Shown: one piece after another, positions 1-13,695 of the stretch | How the letters are laid out: each line of letters starts with the position of its first letter | Position numbering within the stretch: position 1 is the stretch's first letter | Assembly (NCBI RefSeq): GCF_018812025.1 | Contig: NC_063058.1 | Span: forward strand, 23,467,797 to 23,531,796 | DNA: 64,000 bases | Reading direction: 5' to 3' | DNA from: Megalobrama amblycephala | Taxonomy: Eukaryota; Chordata; Actinopteri; Cypriniformes; Xenocyprididae | The notes under the pieces: generated by a model | Databases searched by the model: none | The model's input: only the letters and a program-made list of their open reading frames with translations | Told to the model about the DNA's origin: nothing | Position numbers and translations under genes: made by a program

Positions 1-18
1 TTTTGTTCTGTGGAGCAG

Positions 19-144
19 CAAAGTCATGTCCTCTAAACATGCAATACCTGGAGTGTGGTGGTCCGTGCAAGAACACCTGCTCAGATCCAGACGCAGACCT
101 GCTTTGTAAAGAACATTGTGTGGACGGCTGTTTCTGCCCTGAAG
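19..144 (+). CDS. muc2: Gene 1: TIL domain closing assembly D1
   Basis: This exon enters in phase 1 after the acceptor CAG at 16-18 and leaves in phase 1 before GTGAGA at 145. It reads as a cysteine-rich trypsin-inhibitor-like unit, beginning [17 protein letters not shown] and ending VDGCFCPEG. This is the unit that follows VWD and C8 in each mucin D assembly. The equivalent exon in gene 2 (51469-51588) has the same phases and a similar pattern (TCPYNMEHSESGSPC, DGCFCPPG). Earlier D1 exons and the promoter lie to the left of the window. Confidence 0.85.
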
Positions 145-3100
145 GTGAGAAATGATGGGGGAGGTTTTCTGCACCTAGATTAAGCAGATTGATGGGTCTA
201 TTTTCACATGAAGCTTCTCCTTGCAAGAATATGCTTATCATGCTTCAAGTATTACATCAGCTGCAAGCAGAGTTTAAAGGGGTGGTTCATTAGTTTTTTT
301 CTAGGCTTGATTGTGTTTATGGGGCCCAGTTTAACATGTCTTAATGCTTTGTTTAAAAAAAAAAAAAAAAAAATTGTATTTTTCATATATTTTACCTTTA
401 TTCTACACCGCTGTTTCCATTGTCATTTGAATGGCTTATTTGACTTCCTGGTTCTATGATAACACTCCCTCCGAAATACGCAATGGGCTCAGATTGGTTA
501 GCTGGCCCAGTGTATTGTGATTCGCTGAAGTGTCCGGAAAAGCCACGCCCCTTACCATTAGTTGTTACATTTGCTTAAGTGTAAATGTAAATAGAGTACC
601 TCAGGGATGAGTGTTTTTGTATGCAAAACCCGGAAGCGAGTTAGCATTTTAGGACTTCCAGATCCATCGCCATAAAGTCTATGCATTTTTTGAATGGGTT
701 TTTGTTAAATCGCCTGAAATAAGGTCTGTGGTTAACAAAGCCTCTAAATATTTTCTAGTTTTGATCTATGACATTAAACACACCAGTTATAACCCGCTTG
801 TGATTTTATTAAAACCTTTATTGTGTCTTAAAAACAGCGGTTGATAAGTTGCTAAAAGGGACTACTTACTTTGGCGGGGACTTTAGACGTCATCATGGCA
901 AACAGGACATTTGGACAGCATTTCTAATGAAAAAGTGGATAAGTATTCATACACAGCGCAGATCATAATCCTAATCTGTTTTTAAATAAAGTTGTTTTTT
1001 AAATAAAGTTTGAGGAAGCTTGGCGGTGGTGACGTTGATCATGGTGTGCTGTAGTCCGTTTATAGCCTACTGTTAGCTTTTTATATCTGACCACTTTATT
1101 TAGGCTTCAAAATGTATAAATGTTGTATTGATTATCTTCATAGACAAAACGTGTAGGTGTCATGACCCTTTGTTAAACACAGAGCTTACTTTTTGCGAAA
1201 TTTTCCAAAAGTCTATGGGAAAAATGCATGGGCTTTCGATCGAGGGAACCCGTGCGCCGCTAACTTCCGGGTTGGCCTACAAAAACATGTCATCCCTGAG
1301 GTTCTTTATAATGGCGTCAATATTGCCGTATCAATAATAGATCGCAGTAATGATGAAGAGGGTCAAGCAGAACCTCTGCAAGCACGGTTTTTAAAGGACA
1401 TTTATGAATGGTAAGTGTTTCCGTTTGTATTTGTGCCAAAGTGTTTAGATATGCTGTCACTTGTACATGTTACTCAATATACGGTTTTATCCTGATTAAA
1501 GCTTTACTGTAGCCAAATACATGACTGAGTAGTAGCATTTTTGTAAAGGTATCGTTTAATTTATAGCATGAGCAACTGTTTGTCTATGAACATAGAAGTT
1601 GTTGGTGTTTGTTAGCGTTTGTTGGAGAAGTATGCAATAGAATTTAGCTAACTGGCTAGAGAAGCCAAACTGCACTGGTCTTTGTTTATGTCCTTGATGC
1701 AACCAAAAAATAGTAACATAACTATACATTTAAAAGACATGTACAAATAATAAACCATATAGTTTGGGGCCCATAAACAGCAGCTTCAGCTTTTAAAGTG
1801 GGAACTGCTTCATCTCTCCCTCAAGTTGTTTCAAACATGTATGAGTTTCTTCTGCTAAACACAACAGACAATATTTTGAAGAATGTGGGTAAGTTGCTGG
1901 TCCTCATTGACTTCCATAGTATAAAAAAGAAGATTTTTTTTTTTTTAAAGACTTCAGACCTCAAAATATCTTCTTATGTATTTAATTAAAGAAGGAAACA
2001 CAAACACATTTGGAACAACTTGAGGGTTAGTAAAAGATGTCAGAATTTTTGGGGGTGAACTATCTCTTAAAAATTCAATTTTTTTTTATTATGTTCTTAA
2101 TAAAAATGGCACATCTACTTTTTGTAAAGGTACTGTTGAGGATGACATCGGTCACAATGGTTGTATTCCTGTGCACAAGTGCCCATGTGAGTACAATGGT
2201 GAAACTTACTCACCAGGAGAGTCAAACGAACAAGCTTGTAAAACATGGTGAGTTAGTTATAACAGAACACACAAACATGCATCAGCCATTTGACAGAATT
2301 TCCTAACACTGCTGTGATATTGTGTCAGTGTGTGTGTCGCGGGACACTGGAACTGTACAAACCTGGAATGTCCCGGAATCTGCTCTGTTGTGGGAGGGTC
2401 TCACATCACCACTTATGATGGAAAGAGCTTCACCTTTAGCGGCAACTGTGATTACATCCTCACTAAGGTCTGTCAGGATAGCAGATGATCCACTGATATT
2501 TTCTGTCAGCATGAGATAAATGAAAGTCAATAGTATTTTTATTCACATTGTTTGTGTAACAATCAGGAAAGTGGGGACAATTTAAAGGTTGCCAAGCCCC
2601 TGAATATAATACACACTATATAATTTCGATGTGCTTACTTACAGTTCTTTTTTTATTCCAGCACTCTAACAACAGTGATATTGCTGTCGTGGGAAATTTG
2701 GCAACGTGTAATCCGACAAATCAAGGCAAAACAGACACATGTCTAAATTCAGTTATCCTTGTCATCCCAAATGCCACTGTAAGTACTGGGTTTAATTTTC
2801 TTAATTTTTAATTACTGATGCGTGTTTTCTTTATTCAAATTTCAAATAACTAAAATAGTTTTTCTAAGAGATCCAACGAATATTGTTCAGAATGACAGAC
2901 TTGATTTCAGCAAAGTGCATATATACAGCATACTTCACTAACATTTTACAAACAAAACAGATTAGTTTTTTCTCCAGTGGAGTTGTGACACAAAATGGAA
3001 ACAGCCCATTTAAGCTTCCTGTTACCAGAGGTGGGTTGTCTAAAATTGGAAATTGTTATACTATTAGCATGATAAATATAAAATTAAACATAATTAAATG

Positions 3101-5927
3101 CATTTTAAAGGTGCTCTATGTAGGTTTTTGACTGTACTAAAGCATAAAAATACCATAATATGTTTAGATAGATATTTATTATAAATAAATAAAATAGATA
3201 TTTATTAAACATGCTGAGATGTTCACGTACGCGTCGTTTCTCTGAAAACCATTGCTACAGCCAGTTATTTTACTTTGAAATGTGCGTTCCGTGTTGGAAT
3301 GTCTGTTTTTGTTTTGGTCTGTGCAAGACTGCACATTGCCAATTTACCCAATGGTATTTTGCCATTCCCGGATTGCCAGTTGGTGGAAAACACAGCGAAT
3401 TGCCATGGAAGTCAGCAAACAAAATGGGTCAGAGATCACAGATTCTACCTGACCTAAAAAGCCTCAGCATCCATCTAAAAATCTCTATGAACTGGAACAT
3501 ATTAAAACGCGATATAAACTTATCATAAATCAATAAATCAACTAATTATCTTACAGTGTGTAAGTCTCCTCGCCTTCCAATGTCAGTTGAGCTCGCTCCT
3601 GTTGCGTGTCTTCAGACTGGCAACCCACGAGAGCGTCGAGGGGGGCGGGGCAAACAATATTTTGAATTTGGATTGCAGTACCCATTTCAACCACTAGCTG
3701 TCATTCTTACATAGAGCACCTTTAAGTTCAGAAAATTCTATGCTTTTCCTTTCCTTTACAAATGTAGATATCCTGTATGTTAGCATTAACAAAAGGCACT
3801 GTTGCCTAGATGTTCTGTTTTGTGTCTTAACCACACATTTAATTGTCGCAGGTCCTGTGAGCATCTTCAAGCCCTCTTCCTCCTTCATTATTGCTGATTT
3901 GAAGAGTCTTCGTCTAAAGATCCAGTTGAAACCAATCATGCAGTTGTATATTGTAGCCAGCACTGAAGAGAAAGGGAAAATGAGTGGTTAGTAAAGCAGA
4001 TTTTTCTTGTAATGACCCTAACTCCACCTACAGCACCCATATTTTAAGAAATAACTTGTTAAACAACATGTATAATATAGACACAGGTAATAAGTGTTTT
4101 TTTCTGTTTAAGTTCCTTCGATTCTACACCTTCCTTTTTTCAGGTTTGTGTGGAAACTTTAATGGCATTCAAAAAGATGACTTTAAAAAGGAATCGGGCA
4201 TTACAGAGGGCACATCAACAACATTTGTCAACATATGGAAAAACTACCCATACAGCTGTCCAGATATTGAAAACACATTTGACAACCCCTGCAGCCTGCA
4301 TTTGGAGACAGGTACTCAGTTTTATTAACATTGATACAACATGCTGTCACGGTCTGGCGTTGCAGAGACGAGGCGTTCACGGATTTCCACAGCAAATAGA
4401 TATTTATTAACATATAGCAGAGAGGAACAACATCCAGACACATCTAACATAACATTTAGGACAGACAAGGAGTGCAGGGAGTGAGTGCATTATAAAGGGA
4501 GTGCAGATGATAGAGTCCAGGTGCAGGTGATCCATGATGATGAGGAGCTGACGAGGGAAGTGAGTGCAGGTGAAGAAACACGAGGATCATGGGAAATGGA
4601 GTCTTGGAGACGAGGGAACTGTAACACATGCACTGATAACAGGGATTTAAAAGAATATATGAATAAGCATAGGATAAATATAGACTGTGTTGTAGTATGC
4701 AAAAAAATCCCAGCCTGATATTTTTTTATTTATATTATTTGAGATACTACAGGATATATTCATTCTTGTCAGAGTTAAAATCTAGAGTGTTTTATTCTTT
4801 CCATTCAGAGAAACATGCTCAAGACTGGTGTTCCCGTCTTAAAAACCAGAGCGGAGTCTTTTCACCATGTCATTCAGAAATATGTCCTGAGATTTACTAC
4901 CAAGTGAGTGTTTTTGCACAAAATGGTATTCTACGTGAAATATGATATACAAATTTAAAGCACTCTTTTTGTAATTTGGGTTTCATCCACTCCAGCGGTG
5001 CGTCTACGACACATGCAAGTGTGCTGATATTAACAAGTGTATGTGTGCGGCCCTGTCCACCTATGCCCACGCATGTGCTGCCAAAGGAGTCGTTCTCAAG
5101 GGCTGGATGGATCCAGACATCTGTGGTGAGAACTTCATACGTATTTATTTGTTTATATGTATGGCATGAAATATAATGTACAGCTTGAAAACTATATTTT
5201 TATTATCTATAATAACATGTGTTTGAATCACCTTCTCAAAAGAAACGTCAAAAGTGTATTTGTTTGTCTGCACAGAAAATGAACTGAAGTGTTCAGAGAA
5301 CATGAAGTACTCCTACAACGTGACCAGCTGTGACAACACCTGCCGCTCTCTCTCACATTACACCTGTCAAGTGTCCTTCACACCTGTAGATGGCTGTGTG
5401 TGTTCTGAGGGAACATATCTTAATGAAGAAGACAGCTGTGTAGATGCTAAGGATTGTCCATGTTACTATGGGGACCGGGTCATAATGCAATCAGAATCAA
5501 TCTACAATAATGGTGTTACATGGTAAAAATACTAGTTCAACATAAATTATTATTGACACATAATTTATTATTGATAAAAGCGCTATTGTAACTCTTGATG
5601 GTTTTGTCATATTACAGCACTTGTAACCATGGCAAATTAGAGTGCCCAAGTAGAGGTGAGCCACAAACAGCTCTTCTGTAGTACCACCTGCCAAATAAAA
5701 ATCTGAGATGTCACTGAGATACAGAAACATTGGTATGATGTGCAAGTATTCTGATCCTCATTCATGTGCTTTTCAGTTTTAGACTGCAAAGCTCCAATGG
5801 TCTTATTCAACTGCTCAATTTATGAACAAGGGCACAAAGGGGCGGAGTGTCAGAGGACATGTGAGATGCAAGACCCCAACAATTGTGTGAGTTAGGATGG
5901 ATGGTTAGATGAGAATAACAGGATGAA

Positions 5928-6007
<80 letters not shown>

Positions 6008-9000
6008 TACCGTTCAAAGGTTTGAGATTGGTAAGATTTTTAATGTTTTTAAAAGAAGTCTCTTATGCTCACCAAGGCTGCATTTATTTAATTAAAATAC
6101 AGTAAAAACAGTGATATTGTGAAATATTATTACAATTTAAAATAAATGTTCTATTTCTAAGTTTTCTATTTGAATATGTTTTAAAATGTAATTTATTCAT
6201 GTGATCAAAGCTGAATTTTCAGCATCGTTACTCCAGTCTTCAGTGTCACATGATCCTTCAGAAATCATTCTAATATGCTTATTTGCAGCTTAAGAAACAA
6301 TTCTGATTATTATCAATGTTGAAAACAGTTTTTTTTCAATTTTTTCAATTTTTTTTTTTAAAGAAATTAAAGATAATACTTGTTAATACTTTTATTCAGC
6401 AAGGATACATAAATTGATCAAAAGCGACTGTAAAGGCATTTATAATGTTATATTTCGAATAAACATTCTTTTGAACTTTCTATTCATCAAAGAATCCAGA
6501 AAAAAACTATTGTACACAATAAATGTTTATTGAGCAGCAAATCAGCATATTAGAATGATTTCTGAAGGATCATGTGACACTGAAGACTGGAGTAATGATA
6601 CTGAAAATTCAGCTTTGCCAACACAGGAATAAATTACATTTTAAAACATATTCAAATAGAAAACAGTTACTTTAAATTGTAATAATATTTCACAATATTA
6701 CTGATTTTACTGTATTTTTAATGAAATAAATGCAGCCTTGGTGAGCAGACGAAATTTCTTTTAAAAACATAAAAAATCTTACCGATCCCAAACTTTTGAT
6801 AAAATAATTTATTTATTTATAATGTATTGATAACATGAAACAGCAAATCTTGCAGGGAACATGATATTGTACTGATGCTGGTCCTTCTTGATTTGTTTTG
6901 TCTGTAGGTGAGCACAGGGTGTGTATCAGACTGTGTGTGTCCAGATGACCTTCTGGCTGATGGGAAAGGTGGGTGTGTGAAGAGGGAAAACTGCTCCTGT
7001 ACCCACAATGGAATCAACTATTTACCCGGGATGTCAGTTCTAGAGGACTGTAACATTTGGTGAGTCAGACACTCAATCATCATAGATAACCCATTTTTTA
7101 CATTATTATTAAAGGGTCATGAAACACTGAACTGCATTTTGTAAGATGTTAACAGAGATGTTTATGTTGAATATCATAAAAAATAATGAATAATTTTAAT
7201 TCTAGTACAAAAGGATTAATTTGTTTAATTAATTAATTTATTTTTTGCAGCCATTTTTGTCTTCCCACTTTAAAATCATTTGAGATGCACCTTGCCTTAA
7301 AAGTAGTTGAGAGTAGAAGGCTGCAATAAGTGACAAACAGTTCACTTCTTGTAGTGGATCAGACACCAGGCACATGTAGAGAGGGGTGCTTTGAGGTCTC
7401 GAATTGCCCTTCAAAATGCGGGTTATGCGCAACAAACTTTGCAAACAGTTTGCATCACTTACCTTACCTTGATTTCCTTAAAGGTGCTCTAAGTGATCCT
7501 GGGTGGAGTAACTTCCTGTTGACGTTCGAAGTGTTGTCAAATAAAACAGAGGCTAGCTAGACCCTCTCTCCTCCTCCTCCTCCTCCCCCTCCCTTCCGTG
7601 CTTCCTGAAACAATCATGAACACGCATTTAAAATGGAAGTTGCTTGCGTATTGACGCTGCTTGTCGGTTATTGGCTGGAGCACTATTTATTATGTTTCGT
7701 GGTCCAGACTGCACCAGTTTGTTTTTGTTGCCATTTTTGGAACTTGTGGCAACTACAGAGACCGCGTTTTTTACAGTGTGTTCAGGAGACAGGCAGCTAG
7801 CGGATAGTGCCTGCATTACTTTCGTTTTGTATTTGTTTATTTTGGAATTAAAGTTATGTTGAAGGTTCGCCGGTTCCCGCCTCCTTCTTCCCGTATTTAC
7901 GAACTGCGGTACAGATATCTATTCTCAAGATAATTTCTTAACCATATCTTTTGAATTTCATCAGTAGTAAGCCATGATCAACATCAGTTGTATCAAAAGC
8001 TTTATTTAACCCTCTGGAGTCTGAGGCTGATTTGGGGCTTGGGGCTTGGGGCTCTCAGACAAAATAATTTGCCAGATCTATGGAAACCCTACTTAGAGGT
8101 TGTTCCACATTATTAAGCAAGTCACAGTTCTCATGCAATATGGGAGGAAGAAAGATCTTTCTGAAGATGAAAAGCATGAAATGGTGCAATGTTGTGCAAA
8201 AGGCATGAAAACAACTAATATTGTGTGAAACTGAATGGAGATTATCAAATTATCATACGATTTGTGAGTGATTTAGAGCATAGCAGAATTCGGTCAGATA
8301 AAGGTTTATTAATGAAAGTTCCTATCAAAAAAATGTATTGTATTAAAAGGGCAGCTATAAAAAAAGCCAGTGTTGAGCAGCAAACAGGTATTTGAAGCTG
8401 CTGGTGCCTCTGGAGTCTCAAGAAGCTCTCCATGCTGGCTGGCAGTTGTGCGTAAAGATGCATTTCAGCCACTCCAAACCAAACCTCACAAAGAGAAACA
8501 TTTACAGTGGGTTTAGAAATACATGAAGACTCATTTTTAAATAGTTTTATTCACTGACTAATGCTGTACTACAATGGATGGTCTAAATGGATGGATTTCT
8601 GGATGGTTGGTGAATGGCCACCACATTCCAACAAGACTGCGACGTCAGCAAGGAGCTGGTGTGTGATGATTTGGGCTGGAATACTGGGAAGTGAGATGGA
8701 GGGTATTAAAATTACTTTTGCAAGATATGTGGAGCTCATAACTGGCCATTTTCAGCTATGGTATAAAAAGGAGGATAGTGCATAGTACAATGCACTATTG
8801 TACAATGCACTGTCCCATGCTGCAAAAAAACACCACAGCAACTGTTTGAAAATATATTTCTACACCCACTGTAAATGTTTCTCTTTGTTAGGTTTGGTTA
8901 GTGGTGTCTAAAATGCATCTTTACGCACAACTGCCAGCCTGCATGGTGAGGCTCTCAAGACTCCAGAGACACCAGCAGCTTCAAATACCTGTTTGCTGCT

Positions 9001-12000
9001 CAACACTGGCTTTTTTTATAGCTGCCCTTTTAATACAATACATTTTTTTGATAGGAACTTTCATTAATAAACCTTTATCTGACCGAATTCTGCTATGCTC
9101 TAAATCACTCACAAATCGTATGATAATTTGATAATCTCCATTCAGTTTCACACAATATTAGTTGTTTTCATGCCTTTTGCACAACATTGCACCATTTCAT
9201 GCTTTTCATCTTCAGAAAGATCTTTCTTCCTCCCATATTGCATGAGAACTGTGACTTGCTTAATAATGTGGAACAACCTCTAAGTAGGGTTTCCATAGAT
9301 CTGGCAAATTATTTTGTCTGAGATTGATACCAGTTATCTAAAAAGACATGGATAAATAAACAAACAAACATTTTCTTAGAAAAACTAAAATCTGAATGTT
9401 TATTGTACTGAAATCTTACTGATATGTCAATTGCATAATAATTTGGAACGCAGTGTAATGACCTGAAATGTCTTGCATATTAATGAGGCCTTTCAGTCAG
9501 GTAGGCTGTGAAAAAAAACCCTCTGTAATAATGTCTCAGCTCATCATAAACAGCATGTAACAGAGTTCGTAATGCAAGGAAGGAAGACGACAAGGGTCGG
9601 CTGTGACTACTGGCTGCTTTATTAATACAGTTAAACAGGCACAAAAACAGTCATAAATAATATCGTGATTCACTCCAGCAGTTCAGCAGGTCTCCAGGAG
9701 TGTGGCAGCCAGTAGTCCTTCTCTCTCTCGCTCGCTCCTGTTTCTCCTGGCGTTAAATACTCTCTCCACGCCAATTACTGTAAAGAGAGACAGGTGTTTG
9801 TTATTTGCGCTTAACCCGCTCATCCACCGCGCGTCTCCTGACGCTCTCCCCTGCTGCAGCGTTCGCTGAACCACGCCCCCCTTGCCACACAGCAATACTG
9901 TGAAATATTATTACAATTTAAAATAATGGTATTCTATTATATTCTTTAAAATATAATGTATTTCTGTGATGCAAAGTGTCTGAACAATTATGTTACCTCT
10001 ATGGCATTTCATATAGGCTTTTAGCTTAAAAGCATGCACATTTGGAGAAATATTGATGGATTTTATGTCAATTTTCGATACTGAGAAGTAATATTTATTG
10101 TCATCACTATGAGTGCTGGATACTGTGTTTTCAATTCATACTTGCAGCCGGAGGGCGCTCTCTGTACACCTTTAGTCCACAAATTATTCTAAAGAAGAAG
10201 AGGACATTTCAGGAATGGTATTTTCAATTCATACTTGAAGCCGGAGGGCGCTCTCTGTACACCTTTAGTCCACAAATTATTCTAAAGAAGAAGAGGACAT
10301 TTCAGGAATGGTGTTTTCAATTCATACTTGAAGCCGGAGGGCGCTCTCTGTACACCTTTAGGCCACAAATTCATATAAAGAAGAAAAGGAACTAGGAACT
10401 AATGGCATGTCTTCTAGAGATCGCTAACCATTGCTTTAACATCCAAATAAACACTTTTCAAGACAATAAATACACGATTGAGACGATGAATGCATGTATT
10501 GCCTCTGAATTTGCGTCTGAATAGCGCTGGCTCCGTGGGCGTGGCCGCATTAGCGGATAATGAGCTGAATCACAGACTTCTGACATGGTCTCTTTTCATA
10601 CAGATTACATAAACACAGAATGTTTGTTTTCAATTTGACTTGCACGATTTAAAACCTGACATTTCAACGTTTCTTTAGACGTAAGTGTCATTTTTTTGTC
10701 ATTAGTATTCATAAGTTACAGTTCATTTTCTGAGAACTATCAGACTGGTCTTCGTTCAGAGGGAGACGAGAGATCACGCATCATGTTAGTTTTCTTTATT
10801 TTACAAAAAGCACAACATTGTTTTTACTCTGAGTGTACACAAATAAAAGAAGACATTATATAGTTTCAATTGATATATTACTTATGTCTCTATGACAAGA
10901 AATGACGGAGTATTTTAAGTCTGTTTTGCTGCAATGTGAAAAAAAATCCTGCAAAATGCGCCGGCGCGTTTTCAGACCTCAGGGAGTTAAATCTATGAAC
11001 ACTCCAAAAGTGTATTCCTATCCTCTCCAGTGACTTTTGTATATACTGTGCTACTACAGTACAACAACAGAAACATATACTGCTACCTCTACAACTACTA
11101 CAGTGACAAATTCTGTAATTTAGCGTTTGGAGTACATCAGAAATAGAAAGAGGTAGGGCTGCACTATTGAAATAAATTCGAAACAAAGTGGGCTTTACAA
11201 GTCTGTTTCAAATGGACTGATTGGAGTGTTTTTGAAGCTGCTGCCAACAATCTGGACGGGCTCACAGAGACTGTTACATCATATATCAGTTTCTGTGAGG
11301 ATTTGTGCACTCCTACATGGACTCATTTAACTTACAACAACAAACAACCCTGGTTCACTGCAAAACTCAGTCAGCTCCGTCAGGCCAAAGAAGATGCTCG
11401 CAGAAATGGGGACAGAGTCTTGTACAAACAGGCCAAATACACACTGGAAAAGGAGATCAGAGTGGCAAAGAGGAATTATTCTGATAAGCTTCAGAATCAG
11501 TTCTCTTCTAATGACACAGCTTCAGTGTGGAAAGGTCTGAAAAGTCATCACCAACTACAAGACACCATCCCCCAGCTCTGTGGAGAATCAACAACTGGCA
11601 GACGATCTGAACGAGTTTTATTGCAGGTTTGAAAAATCATCATTAACACCTCCAACAACCCTCCTCTCCTCCACTCCTCCACTTCAGTTCAGTGAAGATG
11701 ACATGCGCCAGGTCTTCAGAAAGAACAAGAGAAGAAAGGCACCAGGCCCAGACAGCGTTTCACCAGCCTGTCTGAAAACCTGCGCTGACCAGCTGGCCTC
11801 CATCTTCACACAGATCTTCAACAGATCACTGGAGCTGTCCCCTCATGCTTCAAACGCTCCACCATCATCCCCGTCCCAAAGAAAACCCAAAATTACTGGA
11901 GTAAATGACTACAGACCTGTGGCTCTAACATGGTCACGTGGTCATTACGTCATTTGAAAGACTGGTTCTGGCTTATCTGAAGGACATCACTGGACCCTTA

Positions 12001-13647
12001 CTGGACCCCTGCAGTTTGCTTACCGAGCAAACAGGTCTGTGGATGATGCAGTCAATATGGGACTGCATTATGTTCTCCAGCATCTGGACAGACCAGGGTC
12101 TTTATGTGAGGATCCGGTTTGTGGACTTCAGCTCTGCTTTTAACACCATCATCCCATCACTCCTCCAGCCCAAATTAACTCAGCTCTCCGTGCCCACCTC
12201 TGTCTGTCAGTGGATCACCAGCTTCCTGACAGACAGGCAGCAACTAGTGAGGCTGGGAAAATTCTCATCCAGCACCGGCGCCCCTCAAGGCTGTGTCCTC
12301 TCCCCACTGCTCTTCTCCCTGTACATCAATGACTGCACCTCTAAAGACCCCTCTGTCAAGCTCCTGAAGTTTGCAGACGACACCACACTGATCAGCCTCA
12401 TCCAGGACGGTGATGAGTCTACTTACAGACTGGAGGTTGAACAGCTGGCTGTCTGGTGCAGTCTTAACAACCTGGAGCTCAACACGCTCAAGACAGTGGA
12501 GATGATTGTGGACTTCAGGAGAAACCCCCCTTCTCTCCCCCCACTCACCATCATGAACAGGACTGTGACTGCAGTGGAGTCATTCAGGTTCCTGGGCACC
12601 ACCATCTCCCATAACCTGAAGTGGGACAACCACATTGAGTCCATTGTGAAAAAGGCCCAGCAGAGGTTGTACTTCCTTCACCAGCTGAGGAAGTTCAACC
12701 TACCAGAGGTGCTGCTGAAACCAGTTTACCCTGCCATCATTGAATCCATCCTCTGCACTTCAATTACCATCTGGTTCAGCTCAGCTACCAAATCTGACCT
12801 CAGAAGACTACAGAGGGTAGTCCGGTCAGCTGAGCGAATCATTGGTACAACCAGGCGCGGCGCTAGGGGTGGGCTAAAGGGGCTGGAGCCCCGAATGTTT
12901 TTCCAAAAGCCCTGAACCTTTCAGGTTTGAGGTTACTTAACTGTGCTGTCAAAATATAATTTTTCTAAACATATCTCTCTATTAAAGTATGTTAAGCAGT
13001 TCAATACCGCTTTTCTACAGTATCCATACACTGGCAGCACTTTCTCTCTCTTCTCTCCGGCAGCGAGTTCACGCACACCGCAGTTGTACAGAGCCACGCC
13101 TCCTGTCACACACTCAGTACAGAGCCACGCCTCCTGTCACTCACTCAGTACAGAGCCACGCCTCCTGTCACTCACTCAGAGCAGCGGCAGGCCTTGAGAC
13201 ACTCTTTCGGTCCGGTTGAAGGGTTTTTGTTATGATATAACAACTGATATGGCAACTTTAGCACATGTGTCAGGTAAACATTCATTCAGTGTTTCCCATT
13301 AATGACCCTGTGCCGCCGCCACAGTTTCATAATGAACTGAAAATTTAAAACATACATAGCCTAAATGGTCTCTACATTATATTTTGCCAAAGAACTACAA
13401 TCGAAACCGTGATATGGCTTTGTGCCTTTATAAAACAGCAAAATACAGCGATTAAGTACACTGTCTGTTTGTGCTGCGTGTTTTAAAGAGAAGTATATTT
13501 TGCTCACACGATCAGCTGATCTGGTGATCAAATTAAAAGCTCAATGATTTATCTTAGAAATTAGTACAAACTAGTATTGTAATTTCCCTATACTTTTGTG
13601 TAAAATTACTAAATTTTTTAAAAATTTATTTTAGAGTTAATTTGTTA

Positions 13648-13695
<48 letters not shown>

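Larger units (their letters stand above)
8009..10986. mobile_element. TTAA-flanked composite element
   Basis: TTAA at 8005-8008 and 10987-10990. Ends are CCCTCTGGAGTCTGAGG and, inverted, CAGACCTCAGGGAG. The interior holds a long hairpin (8056-9325), a unit near 9535-9890 and 93-bp tandem repeats. No intact transposase was found. Confidence 0.5.

Noticed and set aside
5807..6007. Small ORF of alternating Tyr-Ile on the minus strand
   Set aside because: It is only the translation of the TA microsatellite.
7235..7480. Possible missing D3 linker exon after TTTTTTGCAG
   Set aside because: An acceptor-like site is present and the next bases could complete a Cys codon, but the following frame shows no CxC linker and no GDGHY-type VWD opening.
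11303..12915. Reverse transcriptase ORF as a possible host gene or retron
   Set aside because: Motifs are of a LINE ORF2, the frame is broken, and the copy is split by a hAT; it is a dead retrotransposon.
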